Positions 24,901 through 36,119 of a stretch of DNA of 64,000 bases are shown here, in pieces; position 1 is the stretch's first letter; each line of letters begins with the position of its first letter. The stretch is from Dichomitus squalens LYAD-421 SS1. Lineage: Eukaryota > Basidiomycota > Agaricomycetes > Polyporales > Polyporaceae. The stretch is from assembly GCF_000275845.1 (NCBI RefSeq), contig NW_006766883.1, forward strand, positions 138,182 to 202,181, written 5' to 3'. A program made the translations under genes and the position numbers. The notes beneath the pieces were generated by a model. That model saw only the letters and a list, made by a program, of their open reading frames with translations. It searched no databases and had not been told where the DNA came from.

Positions 24901-26551
24901 TCATGAGAAGAGACGTCATGGATACGCACCATAGTTGCTCGGCGACCAGCGTAGCGCCTCCAGGGATGGTCAGACTGACGTCGTTGAAGGTTGCCCACTG
25001 TGCCTCAATGACGTCGGTCTCCTTGAAGTGAATTCCCTTCGTCCCGCTCTTCAACTTCCAGTGGATGAGTTTGAAGAAAAAGGTCAAGGATTCTAGGATG
25101 GTAGAGTCGTAATCGGCACTGATACAGGGAGGGAGCCTCCAGTTGCCCCCTGGATCGGGCACAAGGAAGGCTTCATATTGCCTCTTCAGCGTACAGGCAA
25201 AGCCAATCTTGACTTTGAGGTCATCTGTCATCTGGTCGATGATGAGGACGTCGGGGTTCTTCAGCTTCTGCGCGTACGCGAGCCGGACGCGTAGCACGGC
25301 TTGCGCGAGGTTCGTCAAGAAAGAGACAAGCGGCACCAGTTCTTGCTCGAAGGACGGCAGATTCATCTTCTTGAACATGGGCGCCAGGTTAACGTGCGCA
25401 TCGCGAGTTGTGCCGACAAGAGCGTGAATGGTGGTCATAGAGCCCTTCTCGAACTGCCTCTGGATGCTCTCCTCCTTCAGGAACCTCTCGACAAAGGTCG
25501 TGCCGCCGCCGTTCGCGTTCTCGCTATAACGCAACGAAGGCGTTGGGGGATGTGACGAGGGCTGAGAGACGTCCATAGTTTCACTCCCGGTCCATTTCCG
25601 CAATGTCCCGAGGAGCTGTCTCAGGGATGTAAGGACTGTGGACCAAGTATTCAGGGTATCGCATCGCGACTGGAACTCGACGTCAACCGCGCTGTGACAG
25701 TCTATGTAGAAGGCGCGTAGACTGGGATATAGGGAGTGTGCGATCTCGAGCCGGCGGAGCACGGCATTGACCTGCTGAAGCGCGTACGTTTCGCGGCCTT
25801 CTGTCGAACCGGCGGGCGGGTCCTGGACGCGGAAGTTCAGAACCTCCTCGATCACGGGCTTGACCGTCCTCAGCCGCCTCTCCTCGAGCTTCCTGCGCTC
25901 CTCTTCGACCGTGCGGCCATGGAGACGCGCGCGAATGCCGAGCCAGATACCAGAGCGGGGATTGTTCTCTTCTTCGGAAGAGGAGTTGAGCGCAACGGCG
26001 ATGCGCGTGTTCTCCGCTTTGAGTACGTCGCCTGCTAGGACCGACGCGAGCATTGTCTGCCACTCCAGCCGCTCTCGATCCTCTAGTGACTGCGGTTCGA
26101 TGGGTTCCGCGTCCAACATAAGGGACGACATACGGTCGTGTGGCTCGCCCATCCCTGGAACGCCGCGAACGTCTTCATCGTCGCTCTCCGCTCCATCCAG
26201 AAGCCCTCCAAACCCGCGCTGGTAGTAATGGGTTTCTGGGTCGTTCCGTGGGTCGTCGTCGTGGTTGTGCCCGGGCCGGTAGCGTCGCACGAACTGATTG
26301 TAGATGTTGGTGTAATTCCCGCGTACAGGGGTGGGAGGAATGGCGGCCGCAGCGGTAGACGCAGCGTTGATACTGGGAGCGTTCGGGTTGAACGCGGCCC
26401 TTTGCCTGGCCTTTGTCCGACTTTTGAGGCTACCAGACGGGGGGTACCCGTGCGAGCGCGTGCTGCTGGTCTGCCAGGACTCATCATCTTCATCGTCTGC
26501 ATCGTGCTCTGGATGTGTGAAGAGCGTTGGCTGGTGTCGTTTGTTAGGCAT
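21930..26551 (-). CDS. SSK2: MAP kinase kinase kinase of the HOG pathway (Ssk2/Ssk22/Wis4 type)
   Basis: Four exons: complement(24594-26551), (22850-24534), (22482-22797) and (21930-22407), giving 1478 aa. A long N-terminal half with an acidic start and helical regulatory region precedes a kinase domain at about residues 1080-1375. Kinase motifs are GAGSFGSVY (P-loop), AVKEIKF (Lys), VHRDIKPDN (catalytic loop), DFGAAK (Mg loop) and GTPMYMSPEVI (activation/APE-type motif). The size and domain order match fungal Ssk2/Wis4 and animal MEKK4. This kinase phosphorylates the MAPKK Pbs2 in osmotic and oxidative stress, under the Ssk1 response regulator. The tail ends in a Ser/Gly repeat. It is divergent from DRG1 over 244 bp. 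Confidence 0.93.
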
Positions 26552-26795
26552 AGAGGACGTAGAGGGGGAAAGGAGCGGAAGGACGAGGATGAGTGACTGA
26601 GAGGCCGAAGATGATGCTGCCCCGGGTCGTCCAAGAGCCGCGCCTGCCGCGCCTTCCGTCCACAGCGCTTACCTGCCCGCTCACCTTCACGCTTCACCAC
26701 CTCCACCCCCTTGCTGCGTTGAGCCTCGTGTTTTCTATACCAAGAGAAAGAACGTCATTCACATCGTGCCTGAACTCAACGGGACGTAGGTCAAG
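26552..26795. promoter_or_regulatory. shared divergent promoter, MAPKKK / DRG1
   Basis: Only 244 bp separate the two start codons, so both promoters must lie here. No TATA box in either direction is convincing. Confidence 0.5.
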
Positions 26796-28886
26796 ATGGG
26801 CATTGTAGAGAAGGTAGGCCGGGATGTCTACATCCCGAGCGCGTGTGGCTAAAGATGGCTATCCATGTCTGCAGATCAAGGAGATCGAGGGTAAGAGCTC
26901 TATAGACGACATGCGAACTGCGAAATTGACGCTATGCTTCATATCCAGAGGAGATGGCGAGGAGTAAGTCTTCCATGCACCATGTTGTAGCTTTGAACTC
27001 AGCTCTTGAATAGCGCAGAAGAACAAGGTGAGGACGTTACCCAGTCCGCGACTCGCCCAGCCTGTTCATCAGGCAGCGAAGTAGGCCACGGAGTACCACC
27101 TTGGCCTCCTCAAGGCCAAGCTCGCCCGATACCGTGCACAACTCCTCGAGCCGACAGGCAAGTCGAGCGGCGGTGGGACGGGCTTTGATGTCCAGAAGTC
27201 CGGCGATGCCAGAGTCGCCCTCATCGGCTTCCCTTCAGTTGGCAAGGTCAGCGTCCGATCGACTCAGGATTCTATTGCCGCTGCCTCGTCTGACATCACC
27301 CCTACGTCCGGGCTAGTCAACCCTCCTGAGTAAATGCACGCACACCCAATCCGAGACCGCGGCGTATGAGTTTACCACCCTCACGGTGGGTTTGTTCATC
27401 ATACAGACCATTACGTCCTGATGTGCCTCATGCCGTTACCCTCTCAGGCTATTCCTGGCGTCTTGGAGTACGAGGGCGCGCGGATACAGTTGCTTGACCT
27501 GCCAGGGATCGTTGAGGGTGCCAGCCAGGGCCGCGGTCGTGGGAGACAGGTTGTAGCCACAGCCAAGACTGCCGACCTCATTCTCATCATGCTTGACGCA
27601 ACGAAATCGGAAGAGCAACGACGGCTGCTTGAGATCGAATTAGATGCCGTAGGCATTCGCTTGAACAAGCAGAAGCCCGATGTCGTGTTTAAGCGGAAGA
27701 CTACTGGAGGGGTGCGTGGTGCGCTCGATGCCGTCATTGTGTCCCTTGATACATCCGGATTCCCTCTTTACACAGATTACGGTGAGGTACACCGGTTTAA
27801 CTCCCCTGATCTCTTGCTCATATTCGTCTAGATCAATAAAACGGTGCCATTGACAAAGACCGATGAAAAGACCATTCGGTCCATCTTAGCCAGCTGTAGG
27901 TGGACCCTAGAATTGGACCATGCGGTAGCTGCTCACGCTCGTCTGGGTTACAGACAAACTGCATAACTGCGACGTAATGATCCGTGAAGACGTAGGTTCT
28001 GTCTTTTCTGTCCGAATATGCCAGTGACATTCCCCACAGATTACGACCGATGAGTTCATAGATGTCTTAATAGGTATGTCCTCTCCTATCGACCAATGTG
28101 GACAACGGCCTTGCTGAAACCCCGCGCTAGGAACACGCAAATATCTTCCGTGTCTATGTAAGCTTTCCCGATCCTTGAATGCCGGCCTTGCTGAGAATAA
28201 TTTCGACATAGACGTTTACAACAAGATAGACGCCATCAGCCTTGAGCAGGTGGACAAGCTCGCGCGACAAGACCATACCCTGGTGATCAGCTGTGAGCTC
28301 GGGTTGAAGTAGGTCTTGGTCAATGCGTCTAGAATAGCACCGAAGCTGATGTGATGCTGCGCAACGCAGCTTGGAGTACCTCTACGAGAGGATTTGGGCC
28401 GAGCTTGGCCTGGTGAAGGTGTACACTAAGAAACGGGGTGCCCACCCCGATCTTGCGGATCCTATCTGCCTGCGCCAAGGGGCCACCATCGAGGTGCGCA
28501 GACACGGAAACTTACAGCACGGGGATGGGCTTATCTGATGCCTCGCTTTGCAGGGCGTTTGCAATGGTATTCATCGCTCGCTCGCGGCCAACTTCCGATA
28601 CGCACTAGTCTGGTGAGTCTGGAGACGCTCGTGCCGCCTTGTCGATGTCCGCTGACATACGTTTCTTCCAGGGTGAGCACATCAGACATGTTGAACTCAA
28701 GGAATGGTGTTGTGACGCCTATAAATCAGGGCAAGTCTTCGAAGTTCAACCCACATGCACAGAAGGTTGGGCTAAACCATCACGTCGCGGACGATGACGT
28801 TGTGTCAAGTGAGTATGATCGGACGCCTTGGAACCCGCGTGTTCTCTAGACCTGACCGCCGGCGTTTGGCAGTTTTCACGAAGTAA
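26796..28886 (+). CDS. RBG1: developmentally regulated GTP-binding protein DRG1/Rbg1
   Basis: Eighteen exons: 26796-26813, 26875-26890, 26949-26963, 27014-27027, 27085-27246, 27317-27385, 27448-27711, 27776-27781, 27832-27895, 27954-27991, 28040-28073, 28131-28157, 28212-28308, 28370-28493, 28554-28612, 28672, 28730-28808 and 28873-28886. The product is 366 aa, the normal DRG1 length. It has MGIVEKIKEIEEEMARTQ, G1 GFPSVGKST, G3 [10 protein letters not shown]4 NKID, a C-terminal TGS domain and the conserved end DDDVVSIFTK. DRG1 partners a DFRP1/Tma46-type protein and acts on ribosomes. Exon 8 is 6 nt (encodes IT) and exon 16 is 1 nt (third base of the Trp in ALVWGKSSKF). If 28673-28729 is retained, the protein gains 19 residues in frame. 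Confidence 0.92.
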
Positions 28887-29540
28887 TTTAGGCGGCACGA
28901 CTAGGCGGCGGTGAGCACGTAGGAGCTGGGTGACCACGATCAGCCGGCTGGTCGTATCCCCCGGGCTGACTCGGAGATAATGGGCTGCTTGCTACAGCGT
29001 GTAAGATAAGCCGATGAAATGAATACACAGCATTCGAAGTATAATTATTCGACCGCATGGCGAAGCTCGTTGCGGGAATGTGTAGATGGTTCGATGCATG
29101 GACGCTCTATATGCAGCTGGGGGAGAGGCTGACGCCACAGAGCGGACCCGAATCTCGATTGAGGGCAGCCACGTGAGAGGAGGTTGCGTCGCCTGTTGTG
29201 CGGACGAAAGGGCATAGTTGCCGTAGTGCTAGTACGCCCTGTATCTTCCTATGCCGCACCGCCCTGGCAATCTTTGGTTCCATATCACTCGCCCCCTCTG
29301 CGGCGCACAAACAGCCTCAAAGACTTGATCGTTCGCAGCGCAGACGCCTTGCACGTGCAAATTTGCTGATAGGACAGGATGAGATCACTCTCGCGCCGTA
29401 CTCCGTTCTGTCCGCCAGATTAAGATGCTTGTCAGCCTAACCCAGCCGCCGCCCTCCGACATATAAATTTGACATCTTGGGCACCCATGAGCGACTCAAC
29501 ACACCCCTCTCACCCCCCGCTATCTCCCTCTGTCATACAT
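28887..29540. other. intergenic region
   Basis: About 650 bp between DRG1 and the metallo-beta-lactamase gene. It holds the TATA box at 29462; otherwise nothing is recognised. Confidence 0.4.
29462..29467 (+). promoter_or_regulatory. TATA box deciding the start of the metallo-beta-lactamase gene
   Basis: TATAAA lies only 25 bp before an in-frame ATG at 29487, so transcription probably starts near or after that codon. ATG 29541 is then the likelier start. Confidence 0.55.
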
Positions 29541-31160
29541 ATGGGTTCGATCGACGCTCTGCACGCCTATGATGACCCGGTCGAGCTCATCCTGCTTGGC
29601 ACCGGAACCTCTTCGACGCTCCCGCACGTTGACTGTCTGACGGCTCCACCAGGTGCGAAGCCGTGCAGGACGTGTCTGTCGACGCTAACGCCTGAAGGCT
29701 GGAAGAACAAGCGGGTGAGTACGCTGTGGCCCATCCTGCCTCCGGAGCGTCTGCCCTAACGCCAGATCGATATGATATCCAGCGCAATACATCCGCCGTG
29801 CTCAGAGTCCGCGGCCGGGATGGGCTACCCAAGTGAGTATTACCCCCGTGCCGAACCCATCCTGAGACTCCGACTCCGCAAAACAAGCGCTGCAAGCTGA
29901 CTGCCGCCGCCGCCGCCTTGTGCCTCCGATACATACAGGACTATCGTGATAGATGTTGGGAAGAGCTTCATGCCAGCCGCAGTGGAGTGGTTCCCGAAAT
30001 ACGGCCTCCGTCACATTGATGCCGTCCTCATTACTCACGCCCACGCGGATGGTACGTGCGATTTTGCTTTTGCGCTCAATGCAGTAAGCCCACGTATCGT
30101 GCAATTGCCTTTTAGCGATGAATGGCTTGGACGACTTACGAGGTGAGCCTGTGTGACGTTTGCCGCTTGCTGTTAGTTCAGATGGATTCCTGACGCAGCC
30201 GCCGGGTTTCAGGGTGGACATTGGGTGGCGCGATCCAACAGGCTGTAGACATATATCTGTCTGCGGAGACCTTCGAAGCGGTCAAGATTGCCTTTCCTTA
30301 CTTGGTTCGCAAGGAGTTCGCTTCGGGCGGAGGAGACGTGAGATATTATCGCCGACTTTCTCATGTACCCTGTGAGCTCACCGAAGTCGTCCCAGGTGCC
30401 GGAGTTCAATTGGCATCCCTACGTTACCGACCGGGAGCCTTTCGAGATCGGAGACACCGGGATTACGGTGAAGCCTTACGCCGGTACGTAGCGTAGGATT
30501 TACCGCTTCATGGAACGGTGATCGACAGTTGTCGGTGTCTGTGCAGTCCCCCATGGCTTTTGCGGTGCGAAGCCCGTCAAACCGGTCCCCAGCATCGCGG
30601 ACCAAATTGCGGCCGCGGTACCATTCTCGACCTCAAGCCCTTGCGGGACGGGCATGCCGGGTACCCCCACCACGACCGGCAACGTGACACCAGTCGAGAA
30701 GGAGAAGAAGGAAGACTTCCTGTGTCTCGGTTTCACCGTCCAGAACGCGGTGACATATATATCCGACTGCTCCAAGATACCCGACGACGTCCTTGCCGAC
30801 CTTCTGTCCTCCCCGATACCCGTCCTCGTCCTCGACTGCCTGCGTCTGAAGGCGCACCTCTCCCACCTGAGCCTCGCGCAGGCGGTCGAGTACGCGCGGC
30901 AACTGAGGGCGCAGCGGACGTACCTGCTCGGCTTTAGCCACGAAGTCTCGCATGAGGAGTATGAGGTGATGCTGAGGGCCGTGGGCGGACATCGCGTGCC
31001 GAAGAACAGGATGACGGAGATGGTCACGGCGGGCCTGGACACTCTGGACTTGGGGGGCGAGAAGATCTGGATCCGGCCTGCCTTCGACGGTCTCCAGGTG
31101 TTTGTGTCCGACAAGGGCGAAGCGAGGGACACGGCATACTACGACTACCCGGAGGAATAA
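29541..31160 (+). CDS. metallo-beta-lactamase-fold hydrolase, PhnP-like group
   Basis: Exons: 29541-29714, 29783-29832, 29939-30051, 30116-30142, 30213-30337, 30396-30483 and 30547-31160 (396 aa). The start [19 protein letters not shown] and [10 protein letters not shown] are typical of the fold. The metal motif reads [15 protein letters not shown], so the usual HxHxDH has Ala in the last position; I recall HADA-type motifs in related fungal proteins. Later motifs are PHGFCGAK and [11 protein letters not shown]. The Cys-x3-Cys-like cluster near residue 40 resembles PhnP cyclic phosphodiesterases. Substrate unknown; a phosphodiester or cyclic phosphate is plausible. Starting at 29487 would add 18 residues. 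Confidence 0.85.
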
Positions 31161-34100
31161 TGAGTGCTGTGTACATCTCGGTGCGCGCGGCGTTGATGTT
31201 ATGATAGCTTATCAGAGGTGTCAAGCATTGAACTTCCTGGCTCCAGCTTGGTTTAGATTATTTCTAATCATTTCCATGTACTACTAATGATGGTAGCCTT
31301 AGCAGTTGTAGTAAGTAGTAATGCATCCTTCGTGTTTGCCACCTGGCATCACGCCGACGCCGGAGACTGACGCGTCACATTTGCCCCGATATATGCAACC
31401 TAGCCCAACAGCAGTCGGATGCCATCGCGCGGCCACCCAACTTCATACAACTGCATACAGCCAAAGTAGGGTGTACTGCCAAATAATGGGCACCGCGTGA
31501 AACGTCAGATTTCGGAGGGAGGAGAACACGGCGGCAATGAGCAGATTCCCACCACGTTCTCCCCACATTCCCGCCACATTCTCCGAGAAAGGAGAATGCG
31601 TGTTCATCCTCTCACAGAGCCACGCATTCTCCACACATTCCCTTCCATATTCGCCACACATTCTCTAACGTAGACAATTTAGGACAGATCCGGATACCAC
31701 GAAGCTTGGCTTACCTGGTGCCATATCAAGAATTCATCAATTTGTCAGCGCACATGTTGCCACATCCCGCGTGCTCCATTTGCGAGGTTATACTGGACCG
31801 CATATTCACCGCGCAATGATAATTTAGGCACACAGATTCAAGACGGACATGAATGCCTACGTAACTACAAAAGATAGCTGGGTCGCCGGATGAAAGCTAG
31901 CGCGCGGCTTGTAGAGTGCCCGCTAGCAGCGAGGATGCTGCAGCTGGTGAGGCAGCTGATCGACATACACCACAAGCAGCGCATCTCCTTGAGTTTCAAG
32001 TGACGTCCGTATATGTAGGAGTTAACCCTGCCAGAAACCGGCATGAGTTTGCACATTGTGAGAAGGGAATGTGCCAGCTTCCGGGAAGTATTGGGATATG
32101 TTTCAAGACACAACTTGATGATGGCGCGCTTTGCGTCCAGGCGTCTCTCAGCACCCAGGATAGGAAAATATTCAAAGATGTTGGCCGGCTCGGAATGGAG
32201 GATCGCGAGACAGATAGGGGGGAATGTCTCGAACAAGGGCACCGGCGTAGACAAGTCACTATCCCCAGTAAGGACCGAAAACACCAGAGGATCCGGCACA
32301 GTCATTTTCATGGTCGTCCAAAGGGCCAGCTGACTAGTAGTGAGGAAGACGGCGAAGGAGGCGTGTCGGTTGCAGAGTCCAGAGATGTCCCCCAAATGGC
32401 AAGTGTAGGCGGTGATGAGACTCGGGACATACTAGTACGGCCAGGAGACGTTGCCAAGAACCATGATGATGCGAGATCGAGTCTTCCGACACCATCGACA
32501 ACGTACTGAGTGCTCCGCCCTCCCGGTCTGCAACATCGGCACTGGACAGATCCTCGCGTACAGTCCGCGCACATCCATTGCTCACCAGTGGTTCTCCAGG
32601 TTCTCTTTGCACTCGGATCCGCTCTTGAGTCTCGCCTTGAGGTACGGCTTTCTGGCTGCTGACCTGCACCACTGCAAGTGCGCGTTCCTTGTGTAGACAG
32701 TTCACAGACCAAAGACGTCGTATCCGAGAGCCTTCTTCGAGACTTGCTTTTGCACTTGCATCATTTCGGTTGTTGCCAGGATGGTTTGTCGAGCATGGTG
32801 ACAGCCCGAGGTCGACTGTCGACAGTAGATGGATGAGCAGTGGTTGAGATCGATGCAGACCTAGAGTAGTAGTGTACTGGTACAACTTGGGATCGTGATC
32901 TCGACGCAATCCACGCTTACAAATCAATGCGCATCCAAGGCCGTGGCATCGATAACCTATCAGACAGAAAGTCATCTCAATATCACTTATCTTGAGCTAT
33001 TCGAGGCTACCAAATTGAGAACTAGAGAACATGATGAGATTGTCCAGGCAACATGCATATAGTCTACAGATTCGCCGTCCTGGAGAACATGGGGGAGAAT
33101 GTGGAGCGAATGTGGTGGGAATCCGCACATTCTCTGCATGTTCTCTCCCGCCAGAATCTGGTGCTTCACGCTGTGCCTGCTCAGGCTACCCATGACCAAA
33201 GTCACTAATATTCGCGCAGTACCGCGAGACTCAGGATCGCTCTAAAGGTCCAACGTCCCAGAGGCCAGACATCTTGAGCTGGAATTAGTCGGTTGCAGGT
33301 GGGTGCATTCGGCTTTATTCGTTTTGGGCTTGTTCACACACTATTGGATGGTATGGGTCAAATGACTGTATAATTTCGTATAGGATCGCATTACTAGTAC
33401 ACAGTACGTCTACAATGGGAGCGCAGTTGGATTCCATCGGTAACCACATCTAGTGGGGTGTACTGGTCAGGCACCTTGCAGAGGGGGATGTGTCGTGCTC
33501 ATGCTACTTGGCTGGTGCACAAGCATCGCCAACTGGGCCAAAGCTTGTGAGCTGTCGGATGCACATAGCCAGAATCATATAGGACATACCTTCTAGTCCA
33601 CATGTGCACATGCGCCTGCAATGTTCCGTGAGTGCTGCCTCTGTGCTGGGGCTCTTTACATACAAATGGAGTGGGTGCATACAGTAGGCAACTATGGCGA
33701 CGTACCTCCAAAGGTGCTGCACATACATACTATGACCCACTAGGATGGTGTTGCGATGGCGACACCATTCGCCGCAGCTCACCTTATGCTCACCTCAACT
33801 GTGAGACGCACCTTTATAGTTGTCTAATGCACCTTCATAGCTATTCCAAACCCCGACGTACCTGCCTGGTGTTGGGAGTCGGTGTTTGGGCTGTGCAGGA
33901 GGGATGTGTGCAAGACTGGCCATAGGGCGGGGGAGAGGAGAGGAGAGGTTGGAGCCAAGGTAAAAGACAGCTGTGGTCCGTGCGAGCAACGAGTCAACCA
34001 CAATGACATCATCTGTTGAGGGCAGGTTCCCGCTCTCAGAGAACATGCCCTTCGCGTAAGCGTGGGAGCTCTTTGCTGTCACGCTAAGTGGCCTGAGGGT

Positions 34101-34771
34101 CCGGCTGCGAGCGTATTTGCAAGGGACTGTTGCAATGGTTCGTTCTGGGCGGCCTTGCGGTAGTAGTACGTCCTCTCGGGGACTGGGCGCCGCTGGCCCC
34201 TGCAATACCTGATACATTCACAGAAGGACTCCCTTTGTTTCGACTGGCGCGAGCGTGGCATGACTGATTCCAGCGGCGAGATGAGGTACAAGGATCCTGC
34301 AGAGGACTTGGGCGGCCGGCTGAAATGACATGTGTGTTACTTGTATGGCGCAAAGCAATGAATTGTGTTACACAGCTAGACACACAGTTAGACACATGCT
34401 AAAGACATGTCTATGTCAGAGACAAATGGACGTCACCGCTGTCGGGACATGTCCGATCGAGGCACTCTACGACATGATTTGGGCGCCTACAGCCTACCGC
34501 CCAATCTGAACCGACAGCTCCCGACCTCAACCGCTTTTACACGACTTTCGCCGACCTAAACCAGCGGAGCCCATGTAAGTTCTCACTGGGGCTGAGCCCG
34601 GGCGCTTGCCATGCGAAAGCTTGAGGGGCTCGTCCTGGCTCGTTCTCTCTAGCTCCATCGTCCTTCCTCCCATCTCCTCCCTAAATACTCGTACCCTACC
34701 TTTAGTTCTGCCTAGTCGCTCATAATCAAGCTGTCAGTCTTTGCTAAACACTCGTGCCGGGATCGCCTGCA
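31161..34771. other. 3.6-kb gene-poor interval
   Basis: No gene is supported. Several open frames of 60-210 codons exist on both strands but none has a recognisable motif or a consistent splice chain. It holds the inverted repeat at 31488/33081, many copies of an ACATTCTCC-like motif near both arms, and AT-richer, less coding-like sequence at 33.2-34.5 kb. It may be a decayed transposon insertion site. Confidence 0.45.
31488..33177. repeat. degenerate inverted repeat bounding a 1.7-kb segment
   Basis: The arm at 31488-31584 matches the reverse complement of 33081-33177 at roughly three quarters of positions. The best-conserved core is GATTCCCACCAC followed by CCACATTC. Both arms contain clustered ACATTCTCC-like motifs. 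The interior (1.5 kb) has no recognisable transposase. It looks like an old, eroded DNA transposon or foldback, without visible target duplication. Confidence 0.5.
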
Positions 34772-35656
34772 ATGAAGTTCTACTCCCAGTCCTTCTTGTA
34801 CGAGTGAGTTGAAGCACCTTTGCTGGTCGTCTCGAGACACCCTCGCACCCGCACCGATACTAATCATATGATGTACGTGACAGCGATCCCTGGTCCATCG
34901 TCTCGCTCGCGTATCTACTCCGATACCCCAACCCGTACGCGAACCATATACTCTCCTGCGACGTCATCTCGCGCGAGGTCACACCCGAGGGCTCGCTTCG
35001 CACGACACGCCTCATCCTCAAGAAGGGTTCGCTGCCTCGATGGGCGCCGGCGGGCATGATCCAGCGCGCGGAGTCTTGGGTGCTCGAGGAGAGCGAGGTT
35101 GACCCGCTTGGGAAGAACATGCGGTGCACGACGAAAAACCTTGACCATGTCAAGGTCATGCGTGTCGAGGAGCACATTCACATACGCCAGGCGGAAGATG
35201 GGTATATCACTCATGGTCTTCAGATATGGAGGCAGTGATAATGACACCTTATCAGGAAAACGCTACAGACCACGGAGGCTATGTTCTTGTCTGGTTTCGG
35301 CTGGGGCCTGACGAAGAAGATTGAGAATTACGGGCTTGCGAAGTTCAAGGCGAACTTGCAGCGGGTGCGTAGCGCTGAGTTTGGGCCTATCCTGGACTAT
35401 GCTGATGAATACTTAGTCTCGCGAGGGCTTCTTCGTCATCCTTGACCTCATCCGTCAATCCCGTATGCAACCTATGACCATGGGCGCGCCGAGTTCTTTC
35501 CTCTCTCACCGTTCCATTGCGGGTCCAGACGCAAAACCTCCCGCTCATCACGAGGTGCCTGCGAAGGGCGACAGTAGGGAAGACGGTGCTTCCAGCCCCG
35601 CCCCTGCAAGAAGAGGGTATTGGGCCAGGTGGAAGACCTGGCTTGGTTCAGGCTGA
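34772..35656 (+). CDS. UPS1: PRELI/MSF1-domain lipid-transfer protein, Ups1 type
   Basis: Exons: 34772-34803, 34884-35201, 35256-35364 and 35417-35656 (232 aa). The PRELI domain reads RYPNPYANHILSCDVISREV, EGSLRTTRLILKKGSLPRW, TKNLDHVKVMRVEEH and FLSGFGWGLTKKIENYG, close to yeast Ups1. The C-terminal 50 residues are Pro/Ala/Ser-rich and end in a basic Trp-rich patch (GYWARWKTWLGSG), longer than yeast Ups1. With Mdm35, Ups1 carries phosphatidic acid to the inner mitochondrial membrane for cardiolipin synthesis. Exon 1 has the same length (32 nt) and phase as exon 1 of the Ups2 gene at 7.9 kb, consistent with shared ancestry. Confidence 0.92.
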
Positions 35657-36119
35657 AGTTGCTCGTCTCGATTAATATTATCCTGATTATTGAACGGCCC
35701 TTCGTGATTTTATCCGATCCTGCTCCCTGCTCAGTTCCTGTCTCTTCGGTATTGTGTCGTGGGTCGTGCATGTTTTTTCGTTGTACCATTCGTGTATTTG
35801 TAGTCATCGTAGTCAGTACTTGCCCACGTTCGTCAATCGCATTCATAGTATACGTTCGCATTCACACTGATGAGCTAGTCGTCGCGAATGAGTGTGAGAG
35901 CAAAGTCTGTTTTGTCCGGAGCCGGGAGTGCACACGCGCACGTACGCGGGATGGCTGCATCATCGGCGGGAACGGCCCTGACAGATGCTATGTGTGTTGA
36001 GGCGCATCTCCATCCATTTCCACCTTCATGCCACGGATCCTTCCCAGACTTGACCGACGCGCGCGACATTCCAGGTCCCTTCGCGTCTGTCGCCCGCCTC
36101 GTCTTGTACCAGAGCTGCC
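35657..36119. other. intergenic region
   Basis: About 460 bp between Ups1 and RIC1. Nothing is recognised beyond presumed UTR and promoter sequence. Confidence 0.4.

Noticed and set aside
27247..27316. DRG1 looked like a pseudogene, with stops after the first half of the P-loop
   Set aside because: Splicing from 27246 to 27317 gives GFPSVGK-STLLSKC and the gene is intact to its stop codon.
31865..32975. Minus-strand frames of 130-213 codons in the gene-poor interval
   Set aside because: Overlap one another in different frames, have no motif I recognise and no convincing introns.
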